Origin: a virus | DNA length: 64,000 bases | Virus record (IMG/VR): IMGVR_UViG_3300044653_000098 | Coordinates: 62,001-126,000 of that record | Strand: one strand, 5' to 3' | In this document: positions 24,569 through 33,325 of the stretch, in pieces | Position numbering within the stretch: position 1 is the first letter of the stretch | Layout: every line of letters begins with the position of its first letter | Translations under genes and position numbers: made by a program | The notes under the pieces: generated by a model | Told to the model about the DNA's origin: nothing | The model's database searches: none | Seen by the model: only the letters and a program-made list of their open reading frames with translations

Positions 24569-24835
24569 ATGGCGGCAGGACGATGCGAGGGCTGTGGCAG
24601 ATCAGACTCTGCGTCCAAGATTGCGCGTCACATCCAGGCATGCGATGAGTGGCTGAAGCTGTACGCCAGGGATCCGGCGCTGGCGCTGTCTCCCGAGGAG
24701 TCGGCCCGGCGGTGGAAAGGCGGGGGCCGCGCTTCCGAGCGCGCGGCATATCTGCTGGCTGTAACCTCTGACATCGAGGAGCGCCGGGCCGCTGCCCTGG
24801 AGCGCTTCCGTCCCGCCGACATCCTGGCCGATTAG
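24569..24835 (+). CDS. Small zinc-finger protein
   Basis: An 88-residue protein. CEGCGRSDSASKIARHIQAC is a C2HC-like finger at the N-terminus. The rest is helical with many alanines and arginines. A nucleic-acid-binding role is likely by motif only. Confidence 0.6.
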   Translation: MAAGRCEGCGRSDSASKIARHIQACDEWLKLYARDPALALSPEESARRWKGGGRASERAAYLLAVTSDIEERRAAALERFRPADILAD

Positions 24836-24842
24836 GAGCGCC

Positions 24843-25283
24843 ATGCCCGATGATGCGCAGCCCACGACCAACTCCAAGATCGAGAACATGAAGCGGGCGC
24901 GGGAAGCTCAGTTCGCCGGCTGGTTCGAGAAACGGCACTGGCGGGTGGCCGAGGAGACCAACGGCCTGCGGACGCGCGATGGCATCACCATTCTGTACGA
25001 CCACGGGGAGTTCTGGGTCCAGCATCCCGGTGTGTTCAAGACCCCGCTCGGGCACCGCGGCAAGCGCGGGTTCCTGGTCAGGGAGACCGACGCCAAGGGC
25101 AATGACCTTGATCCTGCGTCGGTGCAAGCCTTCGGCCATCTCACCCTGAAGACGGCCGGGGAGCGCTACGGGACGATCCACGGCCTGCCGGCCGAGCCCC
25201 GCAGAGAGCCTCCTGAGGAGCTGCTGGGACAGCTGGACCCCCCTCACCCGGATTCGGACGACCCTCCTGAGCCGACTGGCTGA
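24843..25283 (+). CDS. Unknown protein
   Basis: A 146-residue charged protein with a compact middle (residues ~20-110, alternating strands and helices) and a Pro/Asp-rich tail. No domain recognised. GGAG precedes the ATG. Last gene before the boxed promoter at 25320. Confidence 0.55.
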   Translation: MPDDAQPTTNSKIENMKRAREAQFAGWFEKRHWRVAEETNGLRTRDGITILYDHGEFWVQHPGVFKTPLGHRGKRGFLVRETDAKGNDLDPASVQAFGHLTLKTAGERYGTIHGLPAEPRREPPEELLGQLDPPHPDSDDPPEPTG

Positions 25284-25319
25284 GAACTGTCGCCCCTGGG
25301 TGGTAGGATTCCCTTCCAG

Positions 25320-25348
25320 TTGACACGGGTCTACCTCCCGGCTAGTCT
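25320..25348 (+). promoter_or_regulatory. Promoter with TTGACACGGGTCTACC box
   Basis: TTGACA (25320-25325), 17 bases, TAGTCT (25343-25348). The -35 lies within TTGACACGGGTCTACC, identical over 16 bases to the box of the tRNA-array promoter at 57461 and related to the palindromes in the left arm. Confidence 0.7.
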
Positions 25349-25410
25349 GCTAGATGGAAGAGCCCAGCACGCCTGGGCGCGCATTCCAGCTCGGAAGCAG
25401 GAGGATGCGC

Positions 25411-26499
25411 ATGCCGCAACCTGTAAGTGCAGTGCCGTCATCGCCGGAAGAGTTCGTCAGGCTGTACCGCGATTATGTCGTGCATCTGGTCCGCAAGCTC
25501 GGGGTTCCGGACCAGGACTGTGAGGACGTCGCGAACGACATCCTGGAGAAAGAGCTGAGGGCCAGGGACACGCTCGGCCGCGAGGTCGGGGTCCTGGCGC
25601 TCTACAACCCCCGGCACGAGGTCGAGTTCCAGGGCGAGCGCAAGCGGGTAACCTTCCGCGCGTTCCTGTCCGCCCGGGTAGCCCTGAGAGTGCGGGGCAA
25701 GCGCGAGACCATTCAGCGCCGCGCCGGGCGCGAGCTGCTGATCTGCGACTCCGCGGTCAGCGACGGCCAGAGCTGGATCGACCTGTTCGGGGGATCGGTC
25801 ACCGACGACTACAGCCACCTGGACGCCGAGGAGTGGCTGGCCGCCATGCGTGACCGGCTGGCCCGCGTTCCCCGCAGCTCCCCCGGTGACAGCTGCGACC
25901 TCATCGCCTTGTTTGATGAGCTGGTCAGCCAGATCAAGCGGACCGGGGCGATCGACCGGTCCGCGGTGCAGTCCCGCTTCGACGTTGCCGACACCACGGT
26001 GACCAACTGGCTGCACCGGCTTCGCGAAATTATGGGCGCCGTCCCCGGCACCGAGCTGGCCCCGCCGGAGAGCCGCGTCATCGGCGGCGTGACCCTGACC
26101 ATGGCCGACATCCGGATGGCGCTCAACGTTCTGCGCAGCGCCCCCGGCATCATGGTCCGGCAGCCGCTGGCCAAGGCCGGGCACCCGCTGGCCAGGGCCG
26201 AGGCGGGCTGGTACCACTCTTTCTCCAAGGAAGAGATCAAGGCTTTCCCCGAGATCGCGGTCGACCCCCAGACCCACCGCAAGCCTGCCGGGCACGTGAA
26301 GCTCGCCGTGATCCACCGGCTGGAGCGGATGCTCGGGCTGCTCATGGCCGAGGCCCCGGCGCCCGAGCCGGAAGAGCCGCTGACCGAGTGGGAGCTGACC
26401 GAGGCCCGCCTGTGGTCGGCCGGCCTGAAGGACACCTCGGTGCTGGATGAGATCCACAAGTGGTGGGAGACCAGCCACTCGGAGGTATCAGTCGCATGA
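25411..26499 (+). CDS. Sigma-like regulator with an extra C-terminal domain
   Basis: A 362-residue protein. The N-terminal ~110 residues resemble sigma region 2 of ECF type (EEFVRLYRDYVVHLV, DCEDVANDILEKEL, FLSARVALRVRGKRE). Residues ~175-215 look like a region 4 helix-turn-helix (AVQSRFDVADTTVTNWLHRL). The following ~100 residues share VLRSAPGIMVRQPLAKAG with the protein at 12974. Start at 25411 is 6 bases after AGGAGG; in-frame starts at 25354 and 25405 are less well placed. Its boxed promoter suggests it belongs to the same regulon as the tRNA array. Confidence 0.65.
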   Translation: MPQPVSAVPSSPEEFVRLYRDYVVHLVRKLGVPDQDCEDVANDILEKELRARDTLGREVGVLALYNPRHEVEFQGERKRVTFRAFLSARVALRVRGKRETIQRRAGRELLICDSAVSDGQSWIDLFGGSVTDDYSHLDAEEWLAAMRDRLARVPRSSPGDSCDLIALFDELVSQIKRTGAIDRSAVQSRFDVADTTVTNWLHRLREIMGAVPGTELAPPESRVIGGVTLTMADIRMALNVLRSAPGIMVRQPLAKAGHPLARAEAGWYHSFSKEEIKAFPEIAVDPQTHRKPAGHVKLAVIHRLERMLGLLMAEAPAPEPEEPLTEWELTEARLWSAGLKDTSVLDEIHKWWETSHSEVSVA

Positions 26500-26642
26500 T
26501 GGCAGAACAGACGGTTGTCGTTCAGGGTCTGGATGTCCTGGGCATCGTTGCAAGTATCGGGCTGGTGGTACTGATCTTTGGTCTTGTGTGGGTCATCAAT
26601 CTCCTGGGCGACATCCGCAGAGAGCTGCGGAGGAATCGGTGA
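26496..26642 (+). CDS. Tiny single-pass membrane protein
   Basis: A 48-residue protein with one hydrophobic helix (residues ~13-33) and a charged C-terminal tail (DIRRELRRNR). ATGA overlap with the upstream gene and GTGA overlap with the downstream one support its reality. Function unknown. Confidence 0.55.
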   Translation: MMAEQTVVVQGLDVLGIVASIGLVVLIFGLVWVINLLGDIRRELRRNR

Positions 26643-27427
26643 TCGTCGGCCACGACCGCGTCATGACCGAGTTGCTGTGCTGCTCCGAGCCGGCCATGCT
26701 TCTGCAGGGCCCCGCCAGCGTCGGCAAGTTCACCGCAGCCCGTCACGTCGCCTACTCCTGGGAAGTGCAGCAGGCCGACCTGTTCTGCATCGAGAAGCTT
26801 TCAGCAAACGATGCTAAGCGGGTGGCTGACCAGCTGGCTTACATCCCGCCGTTCGGTGAGCTGAAGGCGTTCATCATCCGGACGGACGGATCCACCCCCA
26901 TCGCCCAGAACATCCTGCTGAAGACGCTGGAGGAGCCCACGCCCGGCATCCGGTTCTTCCTGGTGGCTTCGGAGCCTGTGCTGCCCACGATCGCCTCGCG
27001 GTGCCGCCTGTTCCAGTTCGGGCTGCTCAGCGACGGTGAGGTCGAGCAGGTGCTTCGCCAGACCGGGATGAATGCCGAGTCGGCCGCCTTCCACGCACCG
27101 CTCGGCGCGGGCCGGGTGCAGGCCGCCAGGGCCGGGGTCAGTCCCCATGCCCGCGGTCAGGTCGTCTCAGCGCTGCGTGCGCTGGCCGCCAGGGATCCGT
27201 CCATGCTGCCCGCCGCCCTGAGGGAATGGGACGAGGCGGCTCACGAGCTGCTCAAGTTGTGGGCTGCTGAGGCCGCCTCCGGCCGGTGGCGCGTGTTCAC
27301 TGACGAGAGCGCCCCCGGTGCCAGTGCGGACATGGCCCGGAAGTTGCTCGGCCGGCTGGGCAGCTACTCCCAGAGCGCTCCCAAGCTGGCGGCTTACGCC
27401 GCGCTCGACTCCCTGTGCTGGAGCTGA
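26639..27427 (+). CDS. DNA polymerase III delta'-like clamp-loader subunit
   Basis: A 262-residue AAA+ protein. The P-loop region reads QGPASVGKFTAARH (residues ~22-35). The stretch APIAQNILLKTLEEP followed by FFLVASEP and TIASRCRLFQF is the typical order NALLKTLEEP / sensor 1 / SRC of delta' and gamma subunits. The Walker B acidic pair is replaced by RTDGST, as expected for a non-catalytic delta'. It would help load the element's clamp (43656). Confidence 0.75.
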   Translation: MIVGHDRVMTELLCCSEPAMLLQGPASVGKFTAARHVAYSWEVQQADLFCIEKLSANDAKRVADQLAYIPPFGELKAFIIRTDGSTPIAQNILLKTLEEPTPGIRFFLVASEPVLPTIASRCRLFQFGLLSDGEVEQVLRQTGMNAESAAFHAPLGAGRVQAARAGVSPHARGQVVSALRALAARDPSMLPAALREWDEAAHELLKLWAAEAASGRWRVFTDESAPGASADMARKLLGRLGSYSQSAPKLAAYAALDSLCWS

Positions 27428-27489
27428 TTTCCTGCGCGATACCCCTCCTGTCGTGCAGCATTGCACCGACCACATAGGAGGGGAATACG

Positions 27490-28047
27490 ATGCCTGACGA
27501 GATCGGGGCTGTCGACCTCAGCGGACTGCCCGGCAGGATGGATGCCGCCCGGCGGCAGAGGAGTGAGCCGCCTCACCCGCAGCGCCCTCCGTCCCGGACC
27601 ACCGCCAGGGTGCACTCGGCGGTGACCAATCCAGATGGATCTGGCGTAGCCCAGATCATGGTCACGGACGACGCTCCTCCGTGGATGACCCCTGAGCTGG
27701 AGCAGAGCCACAAAGACCTGCTCGACCTGGGTGAGCAGGTGCAGCGGCGCAGTCAGGAGGTGCTGCGCTACGGGGGGAACATCCCCCTGGAGAGCATGTT
27801 CTCCCTGCAGCTGTTCACGCTGGTCGACATGCTCTTCCCGCGGACCACCGAGCGCGGCCAGAGGCAGTTTCTGGAGTATCAGGTCCGGGTGCAGAACCGG
27901 CTGCTGGAGATTCTCGACTCCGTTGAGGCGCAGATCCACCAGGCAGCCCTGGCCGCCGGGAGTCACGTTCCCCCGGAGGCCCTGGCCCGGATGGCTGAGC
28001 GCGCCGGGATACCCACCCCGGCGGCCGAGCAGAGACGAGGTGGATGA
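27490..28047 (+). CDS. Unknown protein, probably helical
   Basis: A 185-residue protein with a disordered Pro/Arg-rich N-terminus (to ~60) and a helical C-terminal part with a coiled-coil-like run (LEQSHKDLLDLGEQVQRRSQ). No family recognised. AGGAGGGG precedes the ATG. It lies between the two clamp-loader genes. Confidence 0.6.
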   Translation: MPDEIGAVDLSGLPGRMDAARRQRSEPPHPQRPPSRTTARVHSAVTNPDGSGVAQIMVTDDAPPWMTPELEQSHKDLLDLGEQVQRRSQEVLRYGGNIPLESMFSLQLFTLVDMLFPRTTERGQRQFLEYQVRVQNRLLEILDSVEAQIHQAALAAGSHVPPEALARMAERAGIPTPAAEQRRGG

Positions 28048-29015
28048 TGGCAACTTACGGGCAGTGGGCTAAGAAACGGGAGCTGGGCAGGATCAGCTGG
28101 GTCTGCGGCAATGAGCCCGTGCTGATCGAGGAGATCGTCGCCACGGCGCTGGCGCAGGCCACGTCCAGCCTCGTCCTTGATGCGGCGGAATGCACTGAGG
28201 CCGACGTCTGGTCCGCGGCCGCCTCACCGCCGGCCGATCCGGACGAGCGCCTGCTGGTTCTCGTCCGCAGCGCCCAGCGGCTGAAACGGTGGGATCAGCT
28301 CGCCCCGCTGCTCACCGCCCGCGACCTCGGTCAGGTCCGGGTGCTGTTCGTCTCCTCTGAGGAACGGCTGGCCAGGCGCCGCGGTGAGGACGAGGAGAAG
28401 GCGGTCCTCGCACCGCATCTGGCCCTGCTGCGCGACAGCCGGCCGGGGATGGTGGTGGAGTGCCGGGTGCCGGAAGACTGGCGGGACATGCCCGAGTGGC
28501 TGCTTGAGTGGGCCAGCACGGCGCTCGGCGGTGCCGGGCGCGTGGCCGGGGAGATGCTGCTCATGCTGTCCGGCAGCATCACCGAAGCGGCTGCGGTGGC
28601 TGCCAAGCTCACCGGAGCCGGGATCCCCCCGAGCCGGGAGATGATCACTGCCCTGGCCGACCCGGCCGCTTCCTACACCGAGGCTGTGATAGCTGGACGC
28701 ACGGCGGAGGCCCTGGCAGCGGCCGCGGGCATGACCCGCGAGGACACCGGGGCTGCGATCGGGCTGCTTGCCTCCCGGCTCGACCTGCTGCTTGCCCTCC
28801 ACGAGGCCGCCATGAGGCACTGGGACGCCCGTGAGACCGCGGTGAAGGGCAGCGTGCCCAGCTTCCTCCAGCTGCGCTACAGGGCCGCTGCGGCCTCGTA
28901 CAGCCACGAGCGTGCCCGCTCGCTCCGGCTGGTCCTGGCGGAAGCTGACGCAGCGTGGCGCTCGGGAGCCCAGGATGGGGTGCCGGAGTTCGTCGCGGTG
29001 CTGTGGGCGGCTTAG
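28044..29015 (+). CDS. DNA polymerase III delta-like clamp-loader subunit
   Basis: A 323-residue protein with the layout of delta (HolA): a degenerate P-loop region (WVCGNEPVLIEEIV), LVLVRSAQRLKRWDQLAPLL, then FVSSEERLARR. The C-terminal helical collar contains AIGLLASRLDLLLALHEA and TAVKGSVPSFLQLRYRAAA, as in delta. Sequence identity to bacterial delta is low by eye. Its proximity to the delta'-like gene supports the call. Confidence 0.65.
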   Translation: MMATYGQWAKKRELGRISWVCGNEPVLIEEIVATALAQATSSLVLDAAECTEADVWSAAASPPADPDERLLVLVRSAQRLKRWDQLAPLLTARDLGQVRVLFVSSEERLARRRGEDEEKAVLAPHLALLRDSRPGMVVECRVPEDWRDMPEWLLEWASTALGGAGRVAGEMLLMLSGSITEAAAVAAKLTGAGIPPSREMITALADPAASYTEAVIAGRTAEALAAAAGMTREDTGAAIGLLASRLDLLLALHEAAMRHWDARETAVKGSVPSFLQLRYRAAAASYSHERARSLRLVLAEADAAWRSGAQDGVPEFVAVLWAA

Positions 29016-29029
29016 GAGGTAGCAGGGAC

Positions 29030-29470
29030 ATGACGACCAAGCCACGCCAGCGCCCTGGCGATCAGCCGCTGCCGGTCCCGAATGAGCGTCCCTCGATTCA
29101 TGATCTGGCAATCGAGGATCTGACGACCGGGCTGTTCAGTGATCCCGCCCCCGGCATCGACCTCATGGGGTCGCGCAAAGACCTTGGACTGGAGCGGTAC
29201 GGCTCCCTGCTGCAGGCGTTCAACGGCCGTGACGCGCACCGGGATTCCCTGGAAGAGATGGCTGATCTAATCGTCTACACCAGGCAGATGATTGAGGAGC
29301 ACCGGGAGGCTGGAACACCCCCTGGGCCCATGCTCATTAGGCTGGAGGTTGTCTACCAGACCCTGCTGTTCCTGCTAGTCGATATGTCGACACTCTCGCT
29401 TCCTGCGCCAGAGCCGAGCTATGGTGATGGTGAGCAGGCAGGAGAGCCTGCGGACGGAGCTGGTTCATGA
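29030..29470 (+). CDS. MazG-like / dATP-dGTP pyrophosphohydrolase-related protein
   Basis: A 146-residue protein. The stretch RYGSLLQAFNGRDAHRDSLEEMADLIVYTRQMIEE resembles the all-alpha NTP pyrophosphohydrolase (MazG-like) core found in many actinophages, with an EE..D arrangement for metal binding. It would cleave nucleoside triphosphates and reshape the nucleotide pool. GGAGG stands upstream of ATG 29030. Confidence 0.6.
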   Translation: MTTKPRQRPGDQPLPVPNERPSIHDLAIEDLTTGLFSDPAPGIDLMGSRKDLGLERYGSLLQAFNGRDAHRDSLEEMADLIVYTRQMIEEHREAGTPPGPMLIRLEVVYQTLLFLLVDMSTLSLPAPEPSYGDGEQAGEPADGAGS

Positions 29471-29859
29471 CAGGCGCAGCCCCGCCCAGCTGGCGGGTTT
29501 ACCAGAAGGAATGGACCGTCGTCTACACCAGTGATGCAACGGACAAGGAAGGCGCGGCGGAGACCAGCCGGTTCCTTGCCGAGCATTATGATGGCCGCCT
29601 GAACGACGAGGACATCCGGATGAGTCTTACGGTCCCTGTCCTCGTGAACGGCCAGCGCCCCGAGAACTGCGAGCCAACGCATGCGCGCGGCTCGGTGCGG
29701 ACCTGGAACCTCCGTGGTGAGTGGGGCCTGCGCGAGGACGCAGACAACCACGTCGAGAGGATCTGGGCCGCAGAAGGTGTAGTCCCTACCGTGGTGGGGG
29801 CAGAAACACCACAGGAGCAGGAGCTGCTCGATTACGGGAAGAGGATGCTGCCCGCATGA
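29467..29859 (+). CDS. Unknown protein
   Basis: A 130-residue protein, mixed strands and helices, no recognised family.  Its start overlaps the upstream stop (ATGA) and its stop overlaps the next start, so it belongs to a coupled run. Confidence 0.55.
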   Translation: MTGAAPPSWRVYQKEWTVVYTSDATDKEGAAETSRFLAEHYDGRLNDEDIRMSLTVPVLVNGQRPENCEPTHARGSVRTWNLRGEWGLREDADNHVERIWAAEGVVPTVVGAETPQEQELLDYGKRMLPA

Positions 29860-30032
29860 GCCCAGTTGCTGTCGAGGCACTCGAAACCAGGCTGGCGCAG
29901 ACAGAGCGCGAGCGTGACTTCGCGAACACGGTGGCCGCGGAGGCCGTCCGCATGCTCAGCGATGATCAGCTTCACGCGCTGCGCCGCCGGCTGGCGGGGT
30001 GCGACGAGCCTGCGCTCGTCCGCACGGGCTGA
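29856..30032 (+). CDS. Short helical protein
   Basis: A 58-residue protein that looks fully helical, rich in Ala, Glu and Arg. Overlaps both neighbours by 1-4 bases. Unknown function. Confidence 0.5.
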   Translation: MSPVAVEALETRLAQTERERDFANTVAAEAVRMLSDDQLHALRRRLAGCDEPALVRTG

Positions 30033-30373
30033 TGCGTGTCTACCGGGATCGCTCCGGGCGTGTCGCCGGCACGTCCCAGGGCTGCTTGTCCTACTTTATC
30101 GGATGGTCGTTCGGGGTCATCCTCACACTTGGGGGAATCGCCCTCATCTTCCTGTGGCCGCTGGCGGTCTTCCAGGGACCTAACGACTGGCAGCCCCGGC
30201 TCTTCTGGTTCTTCACCCAGTGGTTCCTCGTCTCCCTGATCGTCCGCCGGGTCTCCCGCGTCGCCAGGCGCCGCCGGCTCGCCGCGCAGGCCGACCGGGC
30301 CATCGCTGAAAAGTACGGGCCCGGCCCGAGGGACTGGTCGCCCATGACCGACGACGGCCGACGGGCAATCTGA
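30032..30373 (+). CDS. Two-helix membrane protein
   Basis: A 113-residue protein with hydrophobic helices at ~20-45 and ~55-72 and a basic, soluble tail. Its ATG overlaps the upstream TGA by one base (TGATG). No family recognised. Confidence 0.55.
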   Translation: MRVYRDRSGRVAGTSQGCLSYFIGWSFGVILTLGGIALIFLWPLAVFQGPNDWQPRLFWFFTQWFLVSLIVRRVSRVARRRRLAAQADRAIAEKYGPGPRDWSPMTDDGRRAI

Positions 30374-30385
30374 GCCTCACACGAG

Positions 30386-30391
30386 TAATAC
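30386..30391 (+). promoter_or_regulatory. TAATAC box 4 bases before the polymerase start
   Basis: TAATAC, four bases, then GTG 30396. The spacing equals that at 16137 and 24559, suggesting leaderless transcription from an element-specific promoter. Confidence 0.45.
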
Positions 30392-30395
30392 AGGC

Positions 30396-32927
30396 GTGAG
30401 CCAACCCACGACTGCGTTTGCGCCGGACTACGGTCTTATCTCCAGCGACGACGAGTTCGAGCAGCTCTGCCAGAAGCTGGTAGAAGATGGTCTGCCCTTC
30501 GGCTTTGACATCGAGACCAGCTATGACGGCGAGCCCCGCGAGGAAGCCCAGCTGCACCCGGAGACTAACTTCGTCTGCGGGCTGAGCTTCACCAATGCCA
30601 CGACCTGGGCCCGGTATGCACCGCTGCGCCACGACTTCGGGTTCAACCTGGACAACAAGCGCGCCGCCGTCGCCTTCTGGCAGGTGGTGCAGACCCGGCT
30701 GGGGATCCCGCACAACGCGAAGTTCGAGCGTCGCTGCCTGTCCCGCTGGTTCATGGAGTACCTGGGCGATCACCCGCTGCTGGGCGCCGCGGTGCGTGCG
30801 GCCTGCGGGTACTTCGACGTCCTGTCCGACACGATGCTGGAATCCTACGTCGAGGCGGCCAACCAGAAGCACGGGCTAAAGGAAATCACCTTCCTCAACT
30901 TCGGCCACAAGATGGCTGAGATCTTCGACCTGTTCCCGCAGCGCCTGACCAAGGGCGGCAAGCCGCGCAAGCTCACGCAGAAGGAACAGAAGAGCATCCG
31001 GTTCAGTGAGCTGGACCAGCACGACCCTAAGGTCATCGCGTACGCCTGCGAGGACTCCCTGTGGGCGCTGGTCCACCACTACCGCCGCTACCCGGTGGTC
31101 AAGGACAACTGGATCTACCAGCTGGAGATGGCGATCCTGCCGATCGCCTGCAAGATGGAGGACCGGGGGGTCCAGTACGACTGGAACTTCCTGCGTGAGG
31201 GAGCAGTGCGCGCCCGGGCGTTCCAGGACAAGCTGGCGCGGGTGATCAACGCTGAGCTGACCAAGCTCGTGCGCGGGATGGACCCGGAAGCCGACGAGGT
31301 TGACATCAACCTCGCCTCCCCGGCGCAGATCTCCGCGGTGCTCTACGACAAGCTCGGGTTCACGACCCGGCGCAAGACCAACAGCGGGAAGAACTCGACC
31401 GACGAGGTCGCGCTGACCGGGCTGGCCAAGTCCTATCCGGTGGTCCAGCGGATCCTGGACTGGAAGTCGCTGAATAAGCTCGCAGGCACCTATCTGGAGG
31501 TCTACGAGGAGCGGTTCAGCTACGCACCTGATGGCAGGGCCCACCCCGGCTGGCTCCAGCATGGGGTGCCGGCCGGCCGGTTCGCGGCCGCGGGGCCGCC
31601 GGTCCAGCAGAGCCCCAAGCACTACCACTACAAGATCACCCGCGAGGAGTGGCAGGAGGCCACCGGCACCGCGGCGGAGCAGGACATTACCTTTGACTTC
31701 AACTTCCGCGATGCGATCGTCGCCCCGCAGGGCTACTACCTGATCGGGTTCGACTACAAGAACATGGAGCTGCGGGTTCTGGCCGGCGAGGCCCAGGAGC
31801 CCGCGCTGCTGGAGGCGTTCGGCCGAGGCGAGGACGTCCACATGCTGACCGCCACGCTCATGCTCGGGCGCCCGGCGGCCCAGATCGCCAAGGACGACCG
31901 GGACAAGTTCGGCAAGATCATGAACTTCGCCCTGTCCTATCAGATGGGTGTTGACGGCCTGTCCCAGCGTCTCGGTGTCAGCAAGGACGAAGCTCAGGCT
32001 TTGTTCGATCAGTATTTTTCTGCCTACACCCGGATCAAGGCGTACATGGACCAGACCGTGGCCAGCGCCAAGGCGCTCGGCTACATCACCACCCGGTTCG
32101 GCCGGAAGGTGAAGATCTGGGAGTTCCTGAGCAATGAGCGGTGGATCTACGCCGCCGGGGAGCGCCTGGCTGGGAACGCGCCGATCCAGGGCGCCGGGAC
32201 CGGGGACTACCCGAAGATCGCCATGGTGCGCGCTGAGGCGGCTCTGCAGCAGGCTGGGCTGGCGGACTCGGCCGAGCTGGTCATGAACATGCACGACGCC
32301 CTGTACTGGTACGTGAAGGCCGACGTGGCCCCGGCCGACGTTATTCGCGTCCTGCAGCCCGCGGTTGTCTTCCCGGTTGAGGGCTGGCCGCCTATCGAGG
32401 TCGAGTGGTGCGCCGGGTACCGGTGGGGATCAATGAAGGACTTGGAGGTGCTGCCAGATGGCTCTGTACGGATCGCCGGAGCAGAGGAGCCAGCAGTCGG
32501 AGTACGTGAACCGGCTGGAGTACCTGAGCAAGATGAACCAGCCGCTGAGCCAGTCGGAGCGCGAGTGGCGGTTCCAGAGCCGGCGGTGGCCAGCGCTGCT
32601 CCTGCTGTGCTCGCTGGGCCTGCTCGCAGCCCTGACCCTGGCCTACCTGCTCTGGACACTGCGCCCCGCACTGTGATCGTCACGCTCGAACGTCAGCCCG
32701 AGGTCTTGGCCTGGACGGGTTTCTGCGGCTGGTTGCAGAGCGATGAGATGGCCGGGAGCAACCGGGTGATCGTGCGTGTGCCCGCGGGAGAAGTGGAGCT
32801 GGATATGCGGTGCAAGCTCGACCCGGCGTGGCAGCCTAATGTGTCCCTGCTCTTCGGCGGGGCGGTGGTCAACTACGCTCCTGATAGCGTCGATACAGGA
32901 GCCCTGGCCGCCGGACTGAGCCTTTAG
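30396..32927 (+). CDS. polA: Family A DNA polymerase with 3'-5' exonuclease domain and an odd C-terminal extension
   Basis: An 843-residue open frame. Residues ~1-220 are a DnaQ-like exonuclease (FDIETS, NAKFERR, YACEDSL). Residues ~230-685 are the polymerase domain: motif A DYKNMELRVLA, motif B KIMNFALSYQMG, motif C MHDAL (HDA where HDE is usual). The family normally ends near residue 690. Here about 150 more residues follow: an Ala/Pro linker and a compact ~80-residue domain. A separate membrane-protein gene sits in another frame inside the linker, and a GTG at 32673 could start the last domain as its own protein. Confidence 0.85.
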   Translation: MSQPTTAFAPDYGLISSDDEFEQLCQKLVEDGLPFGFDIETSYDGEPREEAQLHPETNFVCGLSFTNATTWARYAPLRHDFGFNLDNKRAAVAFWQVVQTRLGIPHNAKFERRCLSRWFMEYLGDHPLLGAAVRAACGYFDVLSDTMLESYVEAANQKHGLKEITFLNFGHKMAEIFDLFPQRLTKGGKPRKLTQKEQKSIRFSELDQHDPKVIAYACEDSLWALVHHYRRYPVVKDNWIYQLEMAILPIACKMEDRGVQYDWNFLREGAVRARAFQDKLARVINAELTKLVRGMDPEADEVDINLASPAQISAVLYDKLGFTTRRKTNSGKNSTDEVALTGLAKSYPVVQRILDWKSLNKLAGTYLEVYEERFSYAPDGRAHPGWLQHGVPAGRFAAAGPPVQQSPKHYHYKITREEWQEATGTAAEQDITFDFNFRDAIVAPQGYYLIGFDYKNMELRVLAGEAQEPALLEAFGRGEDVHMLTATLMLGRPAAQIAKDDRDKFGKIMNFALSYQMGVDGLSQRLGVSKDEAQALFDQYFSAYTRIKAYMDQTVASAKALGYITTRFGRKVKIWEFLSNERWIYAAGERLAGNAPIQGAGTGDYPKIAMVRAEAALQQAGLADSAELVMNMHDALYWYVKADVAPADVIRVLQPAVVFPVEGWPPIEVEWCAGYRWGSMKDLEVLPDGSVRIAGAEEPAVGVREPAGVPEQDEPAAEPVGARVAVPEPAVASAAPAVLAGPARSPDPGLPALDTAPRTVIVTLERQPEVLAWTGFCGWLQSDEMAGSNRVIVRVPAGEVELDMRCKLDPAWQPNVSLLFGGAVVNYAPDSVDTGALAAGLSL
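32458..32676 (+). CDS. Small membrane protein embedded in the 3' end of the polymerase frame
   Basis: A 72-residue protein with a polar N-terminus (many Gln, Ser, Glu) and a strong hydrophobic helix (residues ~46-66, LLLLCSLGLLAALTLAYLL). GGAGGT lies 7 bases before the ATG. It is read one base shifted relative to the polymerase. In this interval the polymerase frame gives only Ala/Pro-rich linker, which suggests that this frame is the selected one. Its stop overlaps a GTG (32673) in the polymerase frame. Confidence 0.55.
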   Translation: MALYGSPEQRSQQSEYVNRLEYLSKMNQPLSQSEREWRFQSRRWPALLLLCSLGLLAALTLAYLLWTLRPAL

Positions 32928-32941
32928 GGAGTAACAGGATC

Positions 32942-33325
32942 ATGGATATCGAATACCACTGGGCGAGTGAGTACGCCCGCCGCAAGTTCGGCGTCACATT
33001 GAACGATGGAGACGATCTCTACCGTCTCCTCCGGGACATCCACCTCCGGGGCAGCGCCCCTGAGATTGCTGCGAAGCTGACGGGCGATCAGGTGTTCAAC
33101 CTGCTGAGCCTGGAGGCTGAATACCGCGCTCTTACCGCATACGGGATCTACGTCGGCGGCCTGTACGAGGCCGGAGGCGAGGCTGCGCTGCCTCCCGATG
33201 CACAGGACACCGCCACTAGGCTGCGTAAGCTGGCGGCGACACGCCAGGAGATGTTCGCTGACCTGCGCTCCAAGTTCGGGGCCGAGGAGCCTGCTATGGC
33301 CGGCGCGGCCGGGGCCGGTGTCTAG
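32942..33325 (+). CDS. Unknown protein
   Basis: A 127-residue acidic helical protein. No family recognised. The following gene starts inside its last codons. GGAGTAACAGG precedes the ATG. Confidence 0.55.
   Translation: MDIEYHWASEYARRKFGVTLNDGDDLYRLLRDIHLRGSAPEIAAKLTGDQVFNLLSLEAEYRALTAYGIYVGGLYEAGGEAALPPDAQDTATRLRKLAATRQEMFADLRSKFGAEEPAMAGAAGAGV

Noticed and set aside
30876-32294. 472-residue leftward frame opposite the DNA polymerase
   Set aside because: Mirror of a gene with clear family A motifs; the antisense protein has no recognisable domain.
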